DNA of 64,000 nt, taken from assembly GCA_964503315.1 (NCBI GenBank), contig CAZCZL010000002.1, forward strand, positions 336,833 to 400,832. Direction: 5' to 3'. This DNA comes from FEB-12 sp964503315. GTDB taxonomy: Bacteria > Zixibacteria > MSB-5A5 > GN15 > FEB-12. The position numbers and the translations under genes are program-made. The notes beneath the pieces were generated by a model that was not told where the DNA came from, searched no databases, and saw only the letters and a list, made by a program, of their open reading frames with translations. Shown here piece by piece: positions 24,126-34,377 of the stretch; the stretch's first letter is position 1; each line of letters starts with the position of its first letter.

Positions 24126-25577
24126 TCACATTGAGGCGAAAATCGCCTGCCGCGTCATATTCAGAATAGCGTCCGGGAAGAATCCCAGCCATAGCGTCCC
24201 GACCGCCGTGACGACGAGCACAAGCAGGATAGCAAAATTGATCGTCACCGGCACTGGACGTTCTTCAAAACTGTCGAAATACGATACCTTGATCACCCGC
24301 AGGTAGTAATAGACCGAGACGAACGAATTCATTACACCAATCACGGTCAGAGTAATGAAGCCCTTCTCCACCGCTGATGAAAAGATGTAGAATTTTCCCA
24401 AGAATCCGGCGGTCGGCGGGAAACCGGTCAGAGCGAACATAAAGAGCGCCAGTGTCGCCGCCAAATATGGATTTGAACGGGACAATCCGGCCAGTTCTGA
24501 GAAATCCGCCTTCATCCCTGAACGGCTCTCCAGTAATGTCACAACCGCAAATCCACCGAGGTTGAACATGCTGTACGCCGCCAGATAGAAGATCGCCGCG
24601 GATACCGATGATGACCCGCCCACCGTCAGCGCGACCAGAATGTATCCGGCGTGAGAGATCGAAGAATAAGCCAGCATCCGCTTGACATTATCCTGCCGCA
24701 ACGCCAGGATATTCCCTACTGTCATGGTGAGAACCGCCAGTACCCAGAAGACCTCCTGGAGAACCGCCATATCAGCGAAGCCAAAGCTGAATATCCGCAA
24801 CAAAGCCGCAAACCCAGCCGCTTTTGGCGCCACCGAGAAGAAAGCCGTTACTGGTGTTGGTGCTCCCTGATAGACATCCGGCACCCAACTGTGGAATGGG
24901 ACAGCTGAAACTTTGAAGCCAAATCCTATCAGCAGCAATGCCGCGCCAGCATAGAGATAGAGTCCGGAGTTGTTTGCAATGAAAGCAAAGTCAGTGACTA
25001 TGCGCGTAAGACTGGTTGTCTGCGCCGCGCCATAGACGAAGGCGATCCCCATCAACAGGAAACCTGTCGCAAACGACCCCATGATGAAGTACTTGATCCC
25101 CGACTCATTCGACTCAAGACTCCGCCGGTTGAATCCGGCCAACACATACAACGGCACCGACATTATTTCCAGACCGAGGAACAGCACGATCAAATCAGTT
25201 GTGTTGGCCATCACCATCATTCCAATGGTTGAGACCAGCAACATGGAATAAAACTCAGGTTTGTTGATATGCTTGACCTGGAGATATCGATACGCCATAA
25301 ACAGTGATAGTGTTGAAGCAACCAGGAAGATCATCTTGAAGATCACGCCAAAATGATCGACCGTGACCATTGCCGCGAAGCCGGTCTGCACCACTCCCCA
25401 CTGCATGACTGTAAGGGCGATTGAGGCCGCAAACCCTGCCACTGCCACCACTGGCGCCCACTTCGGGAGCGATTTAGCCGCCGAGAATAGCATTATGATA
25501 GAGGCCGCGACCAACAGCGCCAATTCAGGGGCTATCAGGCTGAAATCTACTGACAATGTCGAAACGTAATCTGTCAT
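24126..25577 (-). CDS. nuoN: NADH-quinone oxidoreductase subunit N
   Basis: 483 residues, about 14 membrane segments; one of three antiporter-like proton-pumping subunits of complex I. Family features: LFLGLEIMSVPLYVLAGFNR with the conserved membrane glutamate of helix 5, the lysine helix FKVSAVPFHSWVPDVYQGAPT, and the later QDNVKRMLAYSSISHAGY. Last gene of the operon, 39 bases after the glutaredoxin gene and 27 bases before a terminator. Confidence 0.96.
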   Translation of the reverse strand: MTDYVSTLSVDFSLIAPELALLVAASIIMLFSAAKSLPKWAPVVAVAGFAASIALTVMQWGVVQTGFAAMVTVDHFGVIFKMIFLVASTLSLFMAYRYLQVKHINKPEFYSMLLVSTIGMMVMANTTDLIVLFLGLEIMSVPLYVLAGFNRRSLESNESGIKYFIMGSFATGFLLMGIAFVYGAAQTTSLTRIVTDFAFIANNSGLYLYAGAALLLIGFGFKVSAVPFHSWVPDVYQGAPTPVTAFFSVAPKAAGFAALLRIFSFGFADMAVLQEVFWVLAVLTMTVGNILALRQDNVKRMLAYSSISHAGYILVALTVGGSSSVSAAIFYLAAYSMFNLGGFAVVTLLESRSGMKADFSELAGLSRSNPYLAATLALFMFALTGFPPTAGFLGKFYIFSSAVEKGFITLTVIGVMNSFVSVYYYLRVIKVSYFDSFEERPVPVTINFAILLVLVVTAVGTLWLGFFPDAILNMTRQAIFASM

Positions 25578-25616
25578 ATTCTTCTCGCGACGACCGCCGC
25601 GCCTTTATCAGAAGCC

Positions 25617-25832
25617 TCATCCTCCGCCGAAGCCGAGCGATACCTTGCCATGGTCCACTATCACCGGGACGATCCGCTCCCCATTGGTCAGTTTCAGTGC
25701 CTGCTCCATATTGGCGGCCGATTCCTTGACATTTATCTCTTCAAATGCGATCCCGCTGTCCGTGTAATGCTTTTTTGCGGCCGCGCAGTACGGACAGCCC
25801 GGCTTGGTGTAGATCGTCACCTCAGCGCTCAC
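25617..25832 (-). CDS. Glutaredoxin-like protein inside the nuo operon
   Basis: 71 residues from a GTG that shares one base with the nuoM stop (TAGTG). A single short thioredoxin fold: active site CPYC (TKPGCPYCAAAKKHY), cis-proline segment IVPVIVD and a Gly-rich end GFGGG. Glutaredoxins reduce disulphides or glutathione mixed disulphides, and CPYC forms are dithiol enzymes. It is not part of the standard complex I gene set; tight coupling with nuoM and nuoN suggests a linked redox or assembly role, which is inferred. A selenocysteine version is excluded since both residues are cysteine codons. Confidence 0.85.
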   Translation of the reverse strand: MSAEVTIYTKPGCPYCAAAKKHYTDSGIAFEEINVKESAANMEQALKLTNGERIVPVIVDHGKVSLGFGGG

Positions 25833-27400
25833 TAATGACCTCCAGAGGTCGGCGTAACTGTCGCCGTAGTCACTGTAGCATCACCCGGTTGGATCTGAAA
25901 CTTCTCGTTCAACTGCGCATTCTGCGCCTTGTCGACCTGTATCAGGACCTGCTTAACCGCCGGTTCGATCCGGTCAAACAGCGGCTTGGGGTATATCCCG
26001 ACCCAGAAGATCAATACTACCAGCGGAATCAGAATGACCCGCTCGCGGATAGTCAAGTCGGTCAACCTCTCGTTCTCAGGGTTCGTCACCTTGCCGAAAA
26101 TGACGCGCTGATACATCCAAAGCATATAGGCCGCTGCCAGGATCACGCCGCTCGTCGCGAAGACCGCGTACCACATGTTCGCCTGGAATGTCCCCAGCAG
26201 TATTAGGAACTCACCGACAAATCCGTTGGTGAACGGTAGGCCTATCGATGACAGCGACACGATCATGAAGAACGTGGCGAAAACCGGCATCACTTTGGCT
26301 ATACCGCCAAAATCCTCGATCATACGGGTATGTCTGCGCTCGTAGATCATGCCGACAATAAGGAACAACGCTCCAGTCGACACACCGTGGTTCAGCATCT
26401 GCAGTACCGCGCCGGACATTCCCTCAATGTTCAGCGCGAACATTCCCAGCATCACGAATCCCATGTGCGAAACGGACGAAAACGCCACCAGCGACTTGAC
26501 GTCCTTCTGCACCATGGCGACCAGGGCTCCGTAGATTATCGCAATGACCGAAAGGATCATGATATACGGTGCATATGCGATCGTCGCGTCCGGGAACATC
26601 GGTAGACAGAACCGCAGGAAACCATAGGTCCCCATCTTGAGCAGCACGCCGGCCAGGATGACAGACCCCGCGGTTGGCGCCTGCACATGAGCATCCGGCA
26701 ACCAGGTATGGAACGGGAAGAGCGGCACTTTTATGGCAAAGGCCAGTGCGAACGCACCAAACAACCAGAGCTGCGGCTGATAACCGATCTGCATGCTAGT
26801 GATCTTCAGCAGATCAAAGGTATATTCGCCGGTCGCGGTGTGGTAAGCAAAATAGAGATAGAGAATGCCGACCAGCATCAGCAGCGAGCCGAACATTGTA
26901 AACAGCACAAACTTGATCGCGGCATAGACCCGCCGCGGGCCACCCCAGATACCGATGATGAAATACATCGGGATCAGCATCACTTCCCAGAAAACATAGA
27001 AGAGGAACAGGTCGAGCGCGCAAAAAACACCGATCATGCCCGTGGTCAAGAGCAGCATCGACATGAAATATCCCTTAACTCCGGTCGACACGGAACGCCA
27101 GGAGGCGAGAATACACAGTACCGTCAGAACTGTCGTCAGCAGGATCAGCAGGAGGGATATCCCATCTATTCCCATGTGGTAGCCGATACCGAGCGACTTC
27201 ACCCACGGTACATGCACCTCAAACTGCATGCCAGTCGATAGGGGATCAAAGATATACCCGATGCAGAACGACACCACCATGGTGACGATCGCCACCACCA
27301 GGCTGACCAGCTTAATGGTCGAGTGCTGGTTCGACGGCACCAAGGCCAGCAGCACCACACCCAACAGCGGCAGGAATGTAACTATTGATAACCAGTCCAT
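25832..27400 (-). CDS. nuoM: NADH-quinone oxidoreductase subunit M
   Basis: 522 residues, about 14 membrane segments, antiporter-like pump subunit. Key parts: LFYVFWEVMLIPMYFIIGIW with the conserved glutamate, the lysine helix LAFAIKVPLFPFHTWLPDAH, and VQKDVKSLVAFSSVSHMGFV with the broken-helix lysine. The C-terminal tail is hydrophilic and Thr-rich (TVTTATVTPTSG). Three bases after nuoL and one-base overlap with the glutaredoxin gene. Confidence 0.97.
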   Translation of the reverse strand: MDWLSIVTFLPLLGVVLLALVPSNQHSTIKLVSLVVAIVTMVVSFCIGYIFDPLSTGMQFEVHVPWVKSLGIGYHMGIDGISLLLILLTTVLTVLCILASWRSVSTGVKGYFMSMLLLTTGMIGVFCALDLFLFYVFWEVMLIPMYFIIGIWGGPRRVYAAIKFVLFTMFGSLLMLVGILYLYFAYHTATGEYTFDLLKITSMQIGYQPQLWLFGAFALAFAIKVPLFPFHTWLPDAHVQAPTAGSVILAGVLLKMGTYGFLRFCLPMFPDATIAYAPYIMILSVIAIIYGALVAMVQKDVKSLVAFSSVSHMGFVMLGMFALNIEGMSGAVLQMLNHGVSTGALFLIVGMIYERRHTRMIEDFGGIAKVMPVFATFFMIVSLSSIGLPFTNGFVGEFLILLGTFQANMWYAVFATSGVILAAAYMLWMYQRVIFGKVTNPENERLTDLTIRERVILIPLVVLIFWVGIYPKPLFDRIEPAVKQVLIQVDKAQNAQLNEKFQIQPGDATVTTATVTPTSGGH

Positions 27401-27403
27401 ATC

Positions 27404-29350
27404 TTACTTCAACACCAGGTATCCGACAATGACCACCACGCCAGCCACAAAGACGGTGGCATATCCGCGCACCCGTCCGGACTGTCCATACTTGAGAACC
27501 TCCGACGCATCCTGACCGACCACAGCCAGTCCGTTCGCCAGACCATCGATTATCAAAACATCGACAACTTTCCAGAGGAAAACCGAGAAATAGACCAGTG
27601 GGCGAACCACCAGCGCGCCATATATCTCATCTACAAAATATTTGTTCAGGAGCAGTTTGTGCAGTCCACTGAATCGCTCGCGAACTCTCGTCGCCTTCTC
27701 CGGTTTGCGCAGGTACATGTGTCGCGCAAAGAGAATGGCGAGAACCGCGAGCACTACAGTTACGAACATAAGAGTCAACTCAAGCGCCGCATTGCCCGCG
27801 CCAGACATGTGCGCTCCCGACGCAGCCTCTGCCTCATGTCCTCCCGAACTGGCCATCACTGGAGCCAACCATTCCTCGAAGTAATTGGTCGTGCCAAATA
27901 CATGCGGCATACCGATGAACCCACCTATCACCGACAGAACAGCCAGTACCATGAGCGGCACGGTCATCATTTTGGGGGACTCATGGATATGTTCCTTGGT
28001 ATGCTTGTCCATGCGCTCTTCACCGAAGAACGTCAGATACAGCAGCCGGAACATGTAGAAGGCGGTCATGATGGCGGTCACCAGACCAATCACATAGAGC
28101 AGTAAGTGCCCATGATCTGAGGAGTACGCCTTCCACAGGATCTCATCTTTGGAGAAGAATCCCGAGAACCCGGGTATGCCGGCGATCGCAAGACAGGCCA
28201 GCAGGAAGGTCATATAGGTTATTGGAAGGTGCTTTTTGAGCCCACCCATCTTCCTGATATCCTGCTCATTTGACATGGCATGGATCACTGACCCCGCCCC
28301 AAGGAACAGGAGCGCCTTGAAGAACGCATGGGTCATAAGATGGAAAATGCCGGCCGAGAATGCCGCCACACCGCACGCCAGGAACATATATCCAAGCTGA
28401 CTGACCGTTGAATAGGCGAGTACCCGCTTAATATCATTCTGCACCAGGCCGATTGTCGCGGCAAAGAGCGCGGTCAACGCTCCGATGATCGCAACCACCA
28501 TCAGCGCGTCCGGAGCCATCATAAAGAGCGTGCTCGACCGGGCGATCATATAGACGCCCGCGGTCACCATGGTCGCCGCATGGATCAGCGCAGAAACCGG
28601 CGTCGGGCCCTCCATTGCATCCGGAAGCCAGACATAGAGCGGTATCTGGGCTGACTTGCCGGTGGCTCCAACAAACATCAGGATACACGCCGCGGTGATC
28701 AATCCGCCACCTGCCACGAATACGTGCGGCGCGGCTTCCATGACCTTGGCAAAGTCGAGCGACCCCACCTGCCAGAAGATGATGAACAATCCAAGCAGAA
28801 ATCCAAAATCTCCGATGCGGTTGACTATGAACGCCTTCTTCCCCGCGTCCGAAGCCGACTTCTTCTCGAACCAGAATCCGATCAAAAGGTAAGAACAAAG
28901 ACCCACGCCTTCCCAACCGACAAACATCAGCAAGTAGTTATTCGCCAAAACCAGCGTCAGCATTGAGAACGTGAAGAGATTCAGGTAGGCAAAATACCGC
29001 CCATAACCCGGGTCATGGCTCATGTATCCAACTGAGTAGACATGAATAAGGAATCCGACTCCCGTCACCACCAGGATCATTACCGCCGACAAAGGATCAA
29101 GCAGATACGCGATATCAACGTGGAAACTCCCCGCCGGAATCCAACTGAAGAGCACCTGCTCGATCATCCGCGAGCCTTCCGGCATCCCCTTCAGCTCGAA
29201 AAACAGCATCAATGAGAGCACAAACGAAAGACCGATCGACGCGCACCCGACCAGTGATATCACCGGTTTGGGCAGCCGACCGATCAGCAATCCATTGATA
29301 AGGAAGCCGATGAGCGGCAGCAGCGGTATCAGGAAAAGGTAATCAGCCAT
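27404..29350 (-). CDS. nuoL: NADH-quinone oxidoreductase subunit L
   Basis: 648 residues, about 16 membrane segments. It is the distal antiporter-like subunit, with the long lateral helix expected near the C-terminus. Visible motifs: LMFVGWEGVGLCSYLLIGFW (conserved glutamate), GKSAQIPLYVWLPDAMEGPT (lysine helix), LVQNDIKRVLAYSTVSQLGY and HLMTHAFFKALLFLGAGSVI. Length is normal. Nine bases after nuoK. Confidence 0.97.
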   Translation of the reverse strand: MADYLFLIPLLPLIGFLINGLLIGRLPKPVISLVGCASIGLSFVLSLMLFFELKGMPEGSRMIEQVLFSWIPAGSFHVDIAYLLDPLSAVMILVVTGVGFLIHVYSVGYMSHDPGYGRYFAYLNLFTFSMLTLVLANNYLLMFVGWEGVGLCSYLLIGFWFEKKSASDAGKKAFIVNRIGDFGFLLGLFIIFWQVGSLDFAKVMEAAPHVFVAGGGLITAACILMFVGATGKSAQIPLYVWLPDAMEGPTPVSALIHAATMVTAGVYMIARSSTLFMMAPDALMVVAIIGALTALFAATIGLVQNDIKRVLAYSTVSQLGYMFLACGVAAFSAGIFHLMTHAFFKALLFLGAGSVIHAMSNEQDIRKMGGLKKHLPITYMTFLLACLAIAGIPGFSGFFSKDEILWKAYSSDHGHLLLYVIGLVTAIMTAFYMFRLLYLTFFGEERMDKHTKEHIHESPKMMTVPLMVLAVLSVIGGFIGMPHVFGTTNYFEEWLAPVMASSGGHEAEAASGAHMSGAGNAALELTLMFVTVVLAVLAILFARHMYLRKPEKATRVRERFSGLHKLLLNKYFVDEIYGALVVRPLVYFSVFLWKVVDVLIIDGLANGLAVVGQDASEVLKYGQSGRVRGYATVFVAGVVVIVGYLVLK

Positions 29351-29359
29351 TCGTGTGTC

Positions 29360-29665
29360 CTACCATTTCAGCATGCTGTACCGGTCGATATTGATCGTCT
29401 CCCGGTTGCGGAAAATGGTGATGATCATTGCCAGACCGACCGCGGCTTCAGCCGCCGCAACCGTCAGCACCAAGAAGACCATGACATGTCCGTCCATCAG
29501 GTTAAGCGCCCTTGAAAACGCGATCAAAGCCAGGTTCGCGGAATTCAACATCAATTCGATCGACATGAACATGACGATCATGTTCCGGGATATCAGGACG
29601 CCGATCGTGCCGATCCCGAATAGCACTGCCGCCAGCGTCAAATAGGCTGAAATGGGCAAACTCAT
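29360..29665 (-). CDS. nuoK: NADH-quinone oxidoreductase subunit K
   Basis: 101 residues, three membrane helices. The two buried glutamates of the proton path are present (FMSIELMLNSANLAL and VAAAEAAVGLAMI). Overlaps nuoJ by four bases (ATGA). Confidence 0.96.
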   Translation of the reverse strand: MSLPISAYLTLAAVLFGIGTIGVLISRNMIVMFMSIELMLNSANLALIAFSRALNLMDGHVMVFLVLTVAAAEAAVGLAMIITIFRNRETINIDRYSMLKW

Positions 29666-30255
29666 TTGGATACCACCTCATCCGACTTCTCGGAAGATGC
29701 TTCGGCCGAGCCAGCCGACTCCTCTGCGTCTTCCGCCTTGTCCCGACGGGCGATTGCCACCGCGCCTACGACCGCTATCAGCAGGAGGATTCCCGTCAAC
29801 TCAAATGGATAAAGATACTTGGTGAACAGAAGCATCGAAACCGACTTGACCGAGCCGAAATCATCCGTCGGCGGGGTTGTTGTCAACAGGCCCTGGACAC
29901 TACCAAACGCCACGCTCTTGATGATGAACACAAACTCTACAAATAGTAAGAGCGCCACCAGATATTTGGTCGCCTTACTTATCGGCGTCGAGTGCGCACC
30001 CAGATCCTCAGTCCCACGCAGGTTTAGTAACATGATCACAAAAAGGAACAGCACCAGGATAGCGCCGGCATACACGATCACCAGCATGGCACCGACGAAT
30101 AGCGCGCTCAGCTGGATATAGACCACCGCCTGCGCCACCAGCGAGAGGATCATATACAGCACCGATGCTACCGGGTTGCGCTGTGAGATCATCATCGTGG
30201 CGCCAAAAACCGCGACTACCGCGGAGATGAAGAATATGATGGTATCAATACTCAT
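29662..30255 (-). CDS. nuoJ: NADH-quinone oxidoreductase subunit J
   Basis: 197 residues, five membrane helices in the family pattern (AVVAVFGATMMISQRNPVAS, then VGAMLVIVYAGAILVLFLFV with the pi-bulge helix 3). The C-terminal 30 residues are a charged Glu/Ser-rich tail after ARRDKAED, longer than in E. coli NuoJ. Overlaps both nuoI and nuoK by four bases. Confidence 0.95.
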   Translation of the reverse strand: MSIDTIIFFISAVVAVFGATMMISQRNPVASVLYMILSLVAQAVVYIQLSALFVGAMLVIVYAGAILVLFLFVIMLLNLRGTEDLGAHSTPISKATKYLVALLLFVEFVFIIKSVAFGSVQGLLTTTPPTDDFGSVKSVSMLLFTKYLYPFELTGILLLIAVVGAVAIARRDKAEDAEESAGSAEASSEKSDEVVSK

Positions 30256-30758
30256 CGGACTGCGTTCGGCACTCCATAGACTTTGCGCACTCGGCGGATC
30301 ATCCGCTTGAACGGATTATCCTTGCGCGGGAACGGCACCAACATATCCTGCTTCGTCCAGATGAAAGAGTTCCGATCATACTTCGAGAACTCGTACTCCT
30401 GACCCAGGAAGATCGCTTCTTCGGGACAGGCTTCCTCACAGAATCCGCAGAATATGCAGCGTATCAGATTTATCTCGTACACTTTGGCTTTGCGTTCACC
30501 GTTTTCGGTCTCTTCCGGCTCCATATATATTGCGTCGGCGGGACAGGCCGCGGCACAAAGACCGCAACAGACACACCGCTCTGTGCCGTCATCATACCGC
30601 TCAAGATAGTGCAACCCGCGATACCGTGGCGCCATCGGCTTTTTCTTGCGCGGATAGTCCAGCGTTACCGGCTTTTTGAAAATGTGCTTGAAGGTGACCC
30701 AGAATCCCTTGGGCATCTTCAGAAATACATTCCCGAGCGCTTTGAATACTTCGTTCAT
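30252..30758 (-). CDS. nuoI: NADH-quinone oxidoreductase subunit I
   Basis: 168 residues. Two [4Fe-4S] ferredoxin motifs, CVCCGLCAAACP and CIFCGFCEEACP, carry clusters N6a and N6b towards NuoB. The N-terminus (NVFLKMPKGFWVTFKHIF) would lie along the membrane surface. Separated from nuoH by 39 bases. Confidence 0.97.
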   Translation of the reverse strand: MNEVFKALGNVFLKMPKGFWVTFKHIFKKPVTLDYPRKKKPMAPRYRGLHYLERYDDGTERCVCCGLCAAACPADAIYMEPEETENGERKAKVYEINLIRCIFCGFCEEACPEEAIFLGQEYEFSKYDRNSFIWTKQDMLVPFPRKDNPFKRMIRRVRKVYGVPNAVR

Positions 30759-30797
30759 ATCTGCAAACCTCTGCCTTGCTTAGTCACACTATCCCGC

Positions 30798-31799
30798 TTA
30801 ACGGAAAAGGACGAAAGCCCCCGTCACCAGGATATTTACTACTGCCAGCGGGAATAGCACCTTCCAGCCGAAATTCATCAATTGATCGTACCTGAACCGC
30901 GGGAAAGTCGCCCGCAACCAGATATAGAAGAACATAAACAGGAACACTTTCGCTACAAACCAGACGATCGACAACTGCACCGGCCAGCCCGGCCACGGGC
31001 ACTGCCATCCGCCGAAAAAGAGGGTAGTTCCGACTGCTGAGACCGCAATCATGTTGGCGTATTCACCAACAAAGAACATTCCAAACCGAAATGAAGAATA
31101 CTCGGTGTGATACCCTGCCACCAGCTCAGATTCTGCCTCGGGAAGGTCAAACGGAGCGCGGTTCGTTTCGGCTATAGCACAAGTCAAATAAAGAAGGAAG
31201 CCCAACGGCTGTTTCCAGACAAACCAGTCAAAGATCGTCGCCTGCTGCTCGACCAATTCACGCATCGAAAGCGTGTTGGCTATTAGTATCACGCCGACGA
31301 TGGACATGCCGTAGCTGATCTCGTAGGAGATCATCTGTGCCGATGACCGCACTCCGCCTAGCAGCGAGTATTTCGAGCCCGATGACCACCCTGCCAGGAT
31401 GATCCCATACACGCCCAATGAGGTCACCGCGAATATCCAGAGTATACCGATATTCAGGTCCGATATGACGCCGGTGATCTCACGACCCACCAGCGAGAAA
31501 TCGGCTGAGAAAGGAACCACCGCGAACGACAAAAGAGATGGGATAAAGGCCAAGAGCGGTGCTAATGCATACGTGATACGCTCAACATTGTCCGGTACGA
31601 TATCTTCTTTGAACGCCATCTTGATGGCGTCGGCCAGCGGCTGAAGCAGACCGTAGGGTCCTGCATACGATGGCCCCACCCGATGCTGCATGATCGCTAC
31701 CACCTTGCGTTCCATATAGGTCGCGTACGCGCAGCCGGTCAACACCGCTACTACGACTACAATCACTTTGATCGAAGAAAGGAGGATCATTTCCAGCAT
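30798..31799 (-). CDS. nuoH: NADH-quinone oxidoreductase subunit H
   Basis: 333 residues, eight membrane helices. It forms much of the quinone chamber. Motifs: YMERKVVAIMQHRVGPSYAG, PLADAIKMAFKED, and the loop FDLPEAESELVAGYHTEYS with the conserved acidic cluster. Three bases after nuoG. Confidence 0.97.
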   Translation of the reverse strand: MLEMILLSSIKVIVVVVAVLTGCAYATYMERKVVAIMQHRVGPSYAGPYGLLQPLADAIKMAFKEDIVPDNVERITYALAPLLAFIPSLLSFAVVPFSADFSLVGREITGVISDLNIGILWIFAVTSLGVYGIILAGWSSGSKYSLLGGVRSSAQMISYEISYGMSIVGVILIANTLSMRELVEQQATIFDWFVWKQPLGFLLYLTCAIAETNRAPFDLPEAESELVAGYHTEYSSFRFGMFFVGEYANMIAVSAVGTTLFFGGWQCPWPGWPVQLSIVWFVAKVFLFMFFYIWLRATFPRFRYDQLMNFGWKVLFPLAVVNILVTGAFVLFR

Positions 31800-31802
31800 G
31801 GG

Positions 31803-34367
31803 TCAATCCGTCGCTTTCTGAAGTTTCACCCGGTCGACGCGCGCCTTTCGGTCACACAGGCTGTTGATGTGTGTGGCGGCGAAATTCCGTGGTACAAAAA
31901 CAGCGTCCCCTTCCATCCACTGCGAAATCCTCACCGGAAGGATCACTTTCCCATGTTTCGACTCTATGCGTAGCGAATCTCCGTCCGCCAGACCCAGCTT
32001 TCCGGCCAGTTCACTTCCGACTTCGGCATACGCTTCCGCGCAGAAACTGGCCAGCGAGGCGGCTTTCTCTGTCAGATACGAGCGATGGTGGGCGTCGTCT
32101 CCGATCACCAACGCATATGGGAATTCTTTGTCCGCCTGTGTCGCAGATCCTCTCACTTCGAGCCATGTCGATGGCCACGGCAAGGTCGTATCGATCGAGA
32201 GCAATCTCCGAAGCTCAGATTCGCGCTGGCTATCGCTATTAAACAATTTCTGCCCCATCGCCTTGGTGATAGCGCCGACTATCTCATATCCGGGCATTGC
32301 TGTGTGCTGCGGCTTGATGGCTCTCTCGGCGCGTTGCGCCTTGTTCTCCAGATTGACATAATCGCCGGCGTATTCCGTCCACGTCGCGAGCGGCAAAACA
32401 ACATCCGCCAGCGCCGTCGTATCAGTTTCGAATATGTCCGCGACGACCAGAAGATCCAGCTTCTGAAGCGCCTCTTCGGCGGCCTGACGGTCAGGGTACA
32501 CCATCACGGGGTTTGCCCCAATGATCACCATGCCGTGCAGCTCGCCCTTCCTGATCTGCTCGAACATCCCTTCTGTCGACTGCGGGGCGCCTTCAGGAAA
32601 TTCATTCCAGAACGCCGCCAGTTCCTTCTTTACGGCAGGGTGCGGCGCCGGAAGCAAACCAGTCCTCTCTGCCCCCTTCGAATTTGCGTAGCGAGCTAGG
32701 ACGGCTATCTGACCTTTCTGGTCCAGACCTAAAAGTCGATTGAGATTACAGATTGCCGCGGCGATAGTTTCGCGATCACGCGAGAGGCTTATCTGTTCGC
32801 CCACTAACAGCGTTATCTTCTTCCCTGACGAGAGCGATTTCGCAAGCGAACGCAGGTCCGCCGAAGTCACACCGCAGGCTGCGGCGCATTCACTGAGTGT
32901 CGAGGGAGTTAACTTGCCGGACAGCGCCGAGGCATCGCTCGCCACAGCGACTTTCTCTTCGATCGCCGCTAAACAGAGGCCATTCAGGAAAGCTTCTTCG
33001 GTCCCCGGCAGATAGACCAGTTCAAGGTTGGCCACATCCGACGATTTTACGCCATACGAATTGGCCGTGTATATCTTCGATCCATTGAAATTATACGCCT
33101 TGCGCACCCGGAGATACTCGTTCGGATGTTCTCTCACCAGATCCGAACCCAGCACCAGGATAACATCGGATGTATCGATGTCGGCGATAGTGAACGGTCG
33201 AGAGGCCAAAATGGAATATGCACCATCCATGGATGAGGGGATATTCCTGTAGTCCGTACGGTGATCGATATTGTTTGAACCAATGATAGTCCGCATGAAC
33301 TTGGCAAAGCTATACTGCGTCGCGCTATCCAATTGCGGTCCCGCGATTCCACCGATACAGACGCACCCCTTGGTGTCATTTATTTCTTTGAGCCGCTTGG
33401 CAACGAATGCCAGCGCCTCATCCCACGTCGTGGTAGTCAGTTTTCCATTCTTCTTAATCAGCGGGGCGGTCAAGCGGTCCGGCGACTGCGCGATCTGGTA
33501 TCCATAGCGGACCACATCCGGCAGCCATCCATCGTCGATGGCATCATTTCGCCGTGAGGTCGTGCGGTACATTTGGTCTTTGTGCGGATCACGATATATG
33601 AGCGTATTCGTCCCAGAAGAATCGAACGGGTCGATCGAAGGCACTGTCTTGGTTAGCCATACGCGAATCTTATAGCGCCAGTCAGAATTAGTCAGCGCGC
33701 CGACCGGGCAGATCTCTACAAGATTTCCGGAGAATGGATTGTCGACCTGCTCACCCGGAGCCGCATTGATCTCGGTATGATTTCCTCGCTCATATGCGCC
33801 CAGGTCATACTCGCCGAACGCCTCTTTGTTGGAGCGAACACACTTGTAGCAGAGAATGCAGCGATTCCGATTGAGGACGATCTCCGGTCCGATCTTCAGA
33901 TCATCGAAAGTCGTCTTGTTATCCGGTATGTGCCGGCGCTTCAGGAAATCAAAACGGCTGTCATCATAGCCGTGCGCGAAGGTCAGATTCTGCAGGTCGC
34001 ACTCGCCGCCTTTGTCGCAAGTCGGGCAGTCGAGCGGATGATTCGTGAGCAGGAACTCCAGGACCGCCTTCCGTCCCATCTTCACTTGGTTAGAGTCCGT
34101 ATGGACAACCATGTTATCCGCGCATTCAGTCGCGCACGAGACCTGGAGCTTCGGAAACTTTTCGATCTCCACATAGCACATGCGACACGCGCCAACAGGC
34201 TTGAGCTTTGGATGCCAGCAGAATGACGGGATATGTATCCCGATCCCGAGCGATGCTTCCAACACCGTCGTCCCCTTGGGCACAGTCACTTGACGACCGT
34301 CAATCGTCAACGACACGGTCTTGACCGCCTGCGCTGGTTGTGCGTCTGTTTTCGTCTGGTCAGCCAT
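31803..34367 (-). CDS. nuoG: NADH-quinone oxidoreductase subunit G
   Basis: 854 residues. The N-terminus carries a [2Fe-2S] fold (PSFCWHPKLKPVGACRMCYV), then the His-Cys cluster N5 (HPLDCPTCDKGGEC) and the N4 motif CILCYKCVRSNKEAFG with the distal CPVGAL. The remainder is a molybdopterin oxidoreductase-like domain without a functional cofactor in known complex I. The extra N7-type motif CxxCxxxC was not seen after the N4 region. Ten bases after nuoF. Confidence 0.96.
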   Translation of the reverse strand: MADQTKTDAQPAQAVKTVSLTIDGRQVTVPKGTTVLEASLGIGIHIPSFCWHPKLKPVGACRMCYVEIEKFPKLQVSCATECADNMVVHTDSNQVKMGRKAVLEFLLTNHPLDCPTCDKGGECDLQNLTFAHGYDDSRFDFLKRRHIPDNKTTFDDLKIGPEIVLNRNRCILCYKCVRSNKEAFGEYDLGAYERGNHTEINAAPGEQVDNPFSGNLVEICPVGALTNSDWRYKIRVWLTKTVPSIDPFDSSGTNTLIYRDPHKDQMYRTTSRRNDAIDDGWLPDVVRYGYQIAQSPDRLTAPLIKKNGKLTTTTWDEALAFVAKRLKEINDTKGCVCIGGIAGPQLDSATQYSFAKFMRTIIGSNNIDHRTDYRNIPSSMDGAYSILASRPFTIADIDTSDVILVLGSDLVREHPNEYLRVRKAYNFNGSKIYTANSYGVKSSDVANLELVYLPGTEEAFLNGLCLAAIEEKVAVASDASALSGKLTPSTLSECAAACGVTSADLRSLAKSLSSGKKITLLVGEQISLSRDRETIAAAICNLNRLLGLDQKGQIAVLARYANSKGAERTGLLPAPHPAVKKELAAFWNEFPEGAPQSTEGMFEQIRKGELHGMVIIGANPVMVYPDRQAAEEALQKLDLLVVADIFETDTTALADVVLPLATWTEYAGDYVNLENKAQRAERAIKPQHTAMPGYEIVGAITKAMGQKLFNSDSQRESELRRLLSIDTTLPWPSTWLEVRGSATQADKEFPYALVIGDDAHHRSYLTEKAASLASFCAEAYAEVGSELAGKLGLADGDSLRIESKHGKVILPVRISQWMEGDAVFVPRNFAATHINSLCDRKARVDRVKLQKATD

Positions 34368-34377
34368 CTATCTCAGC

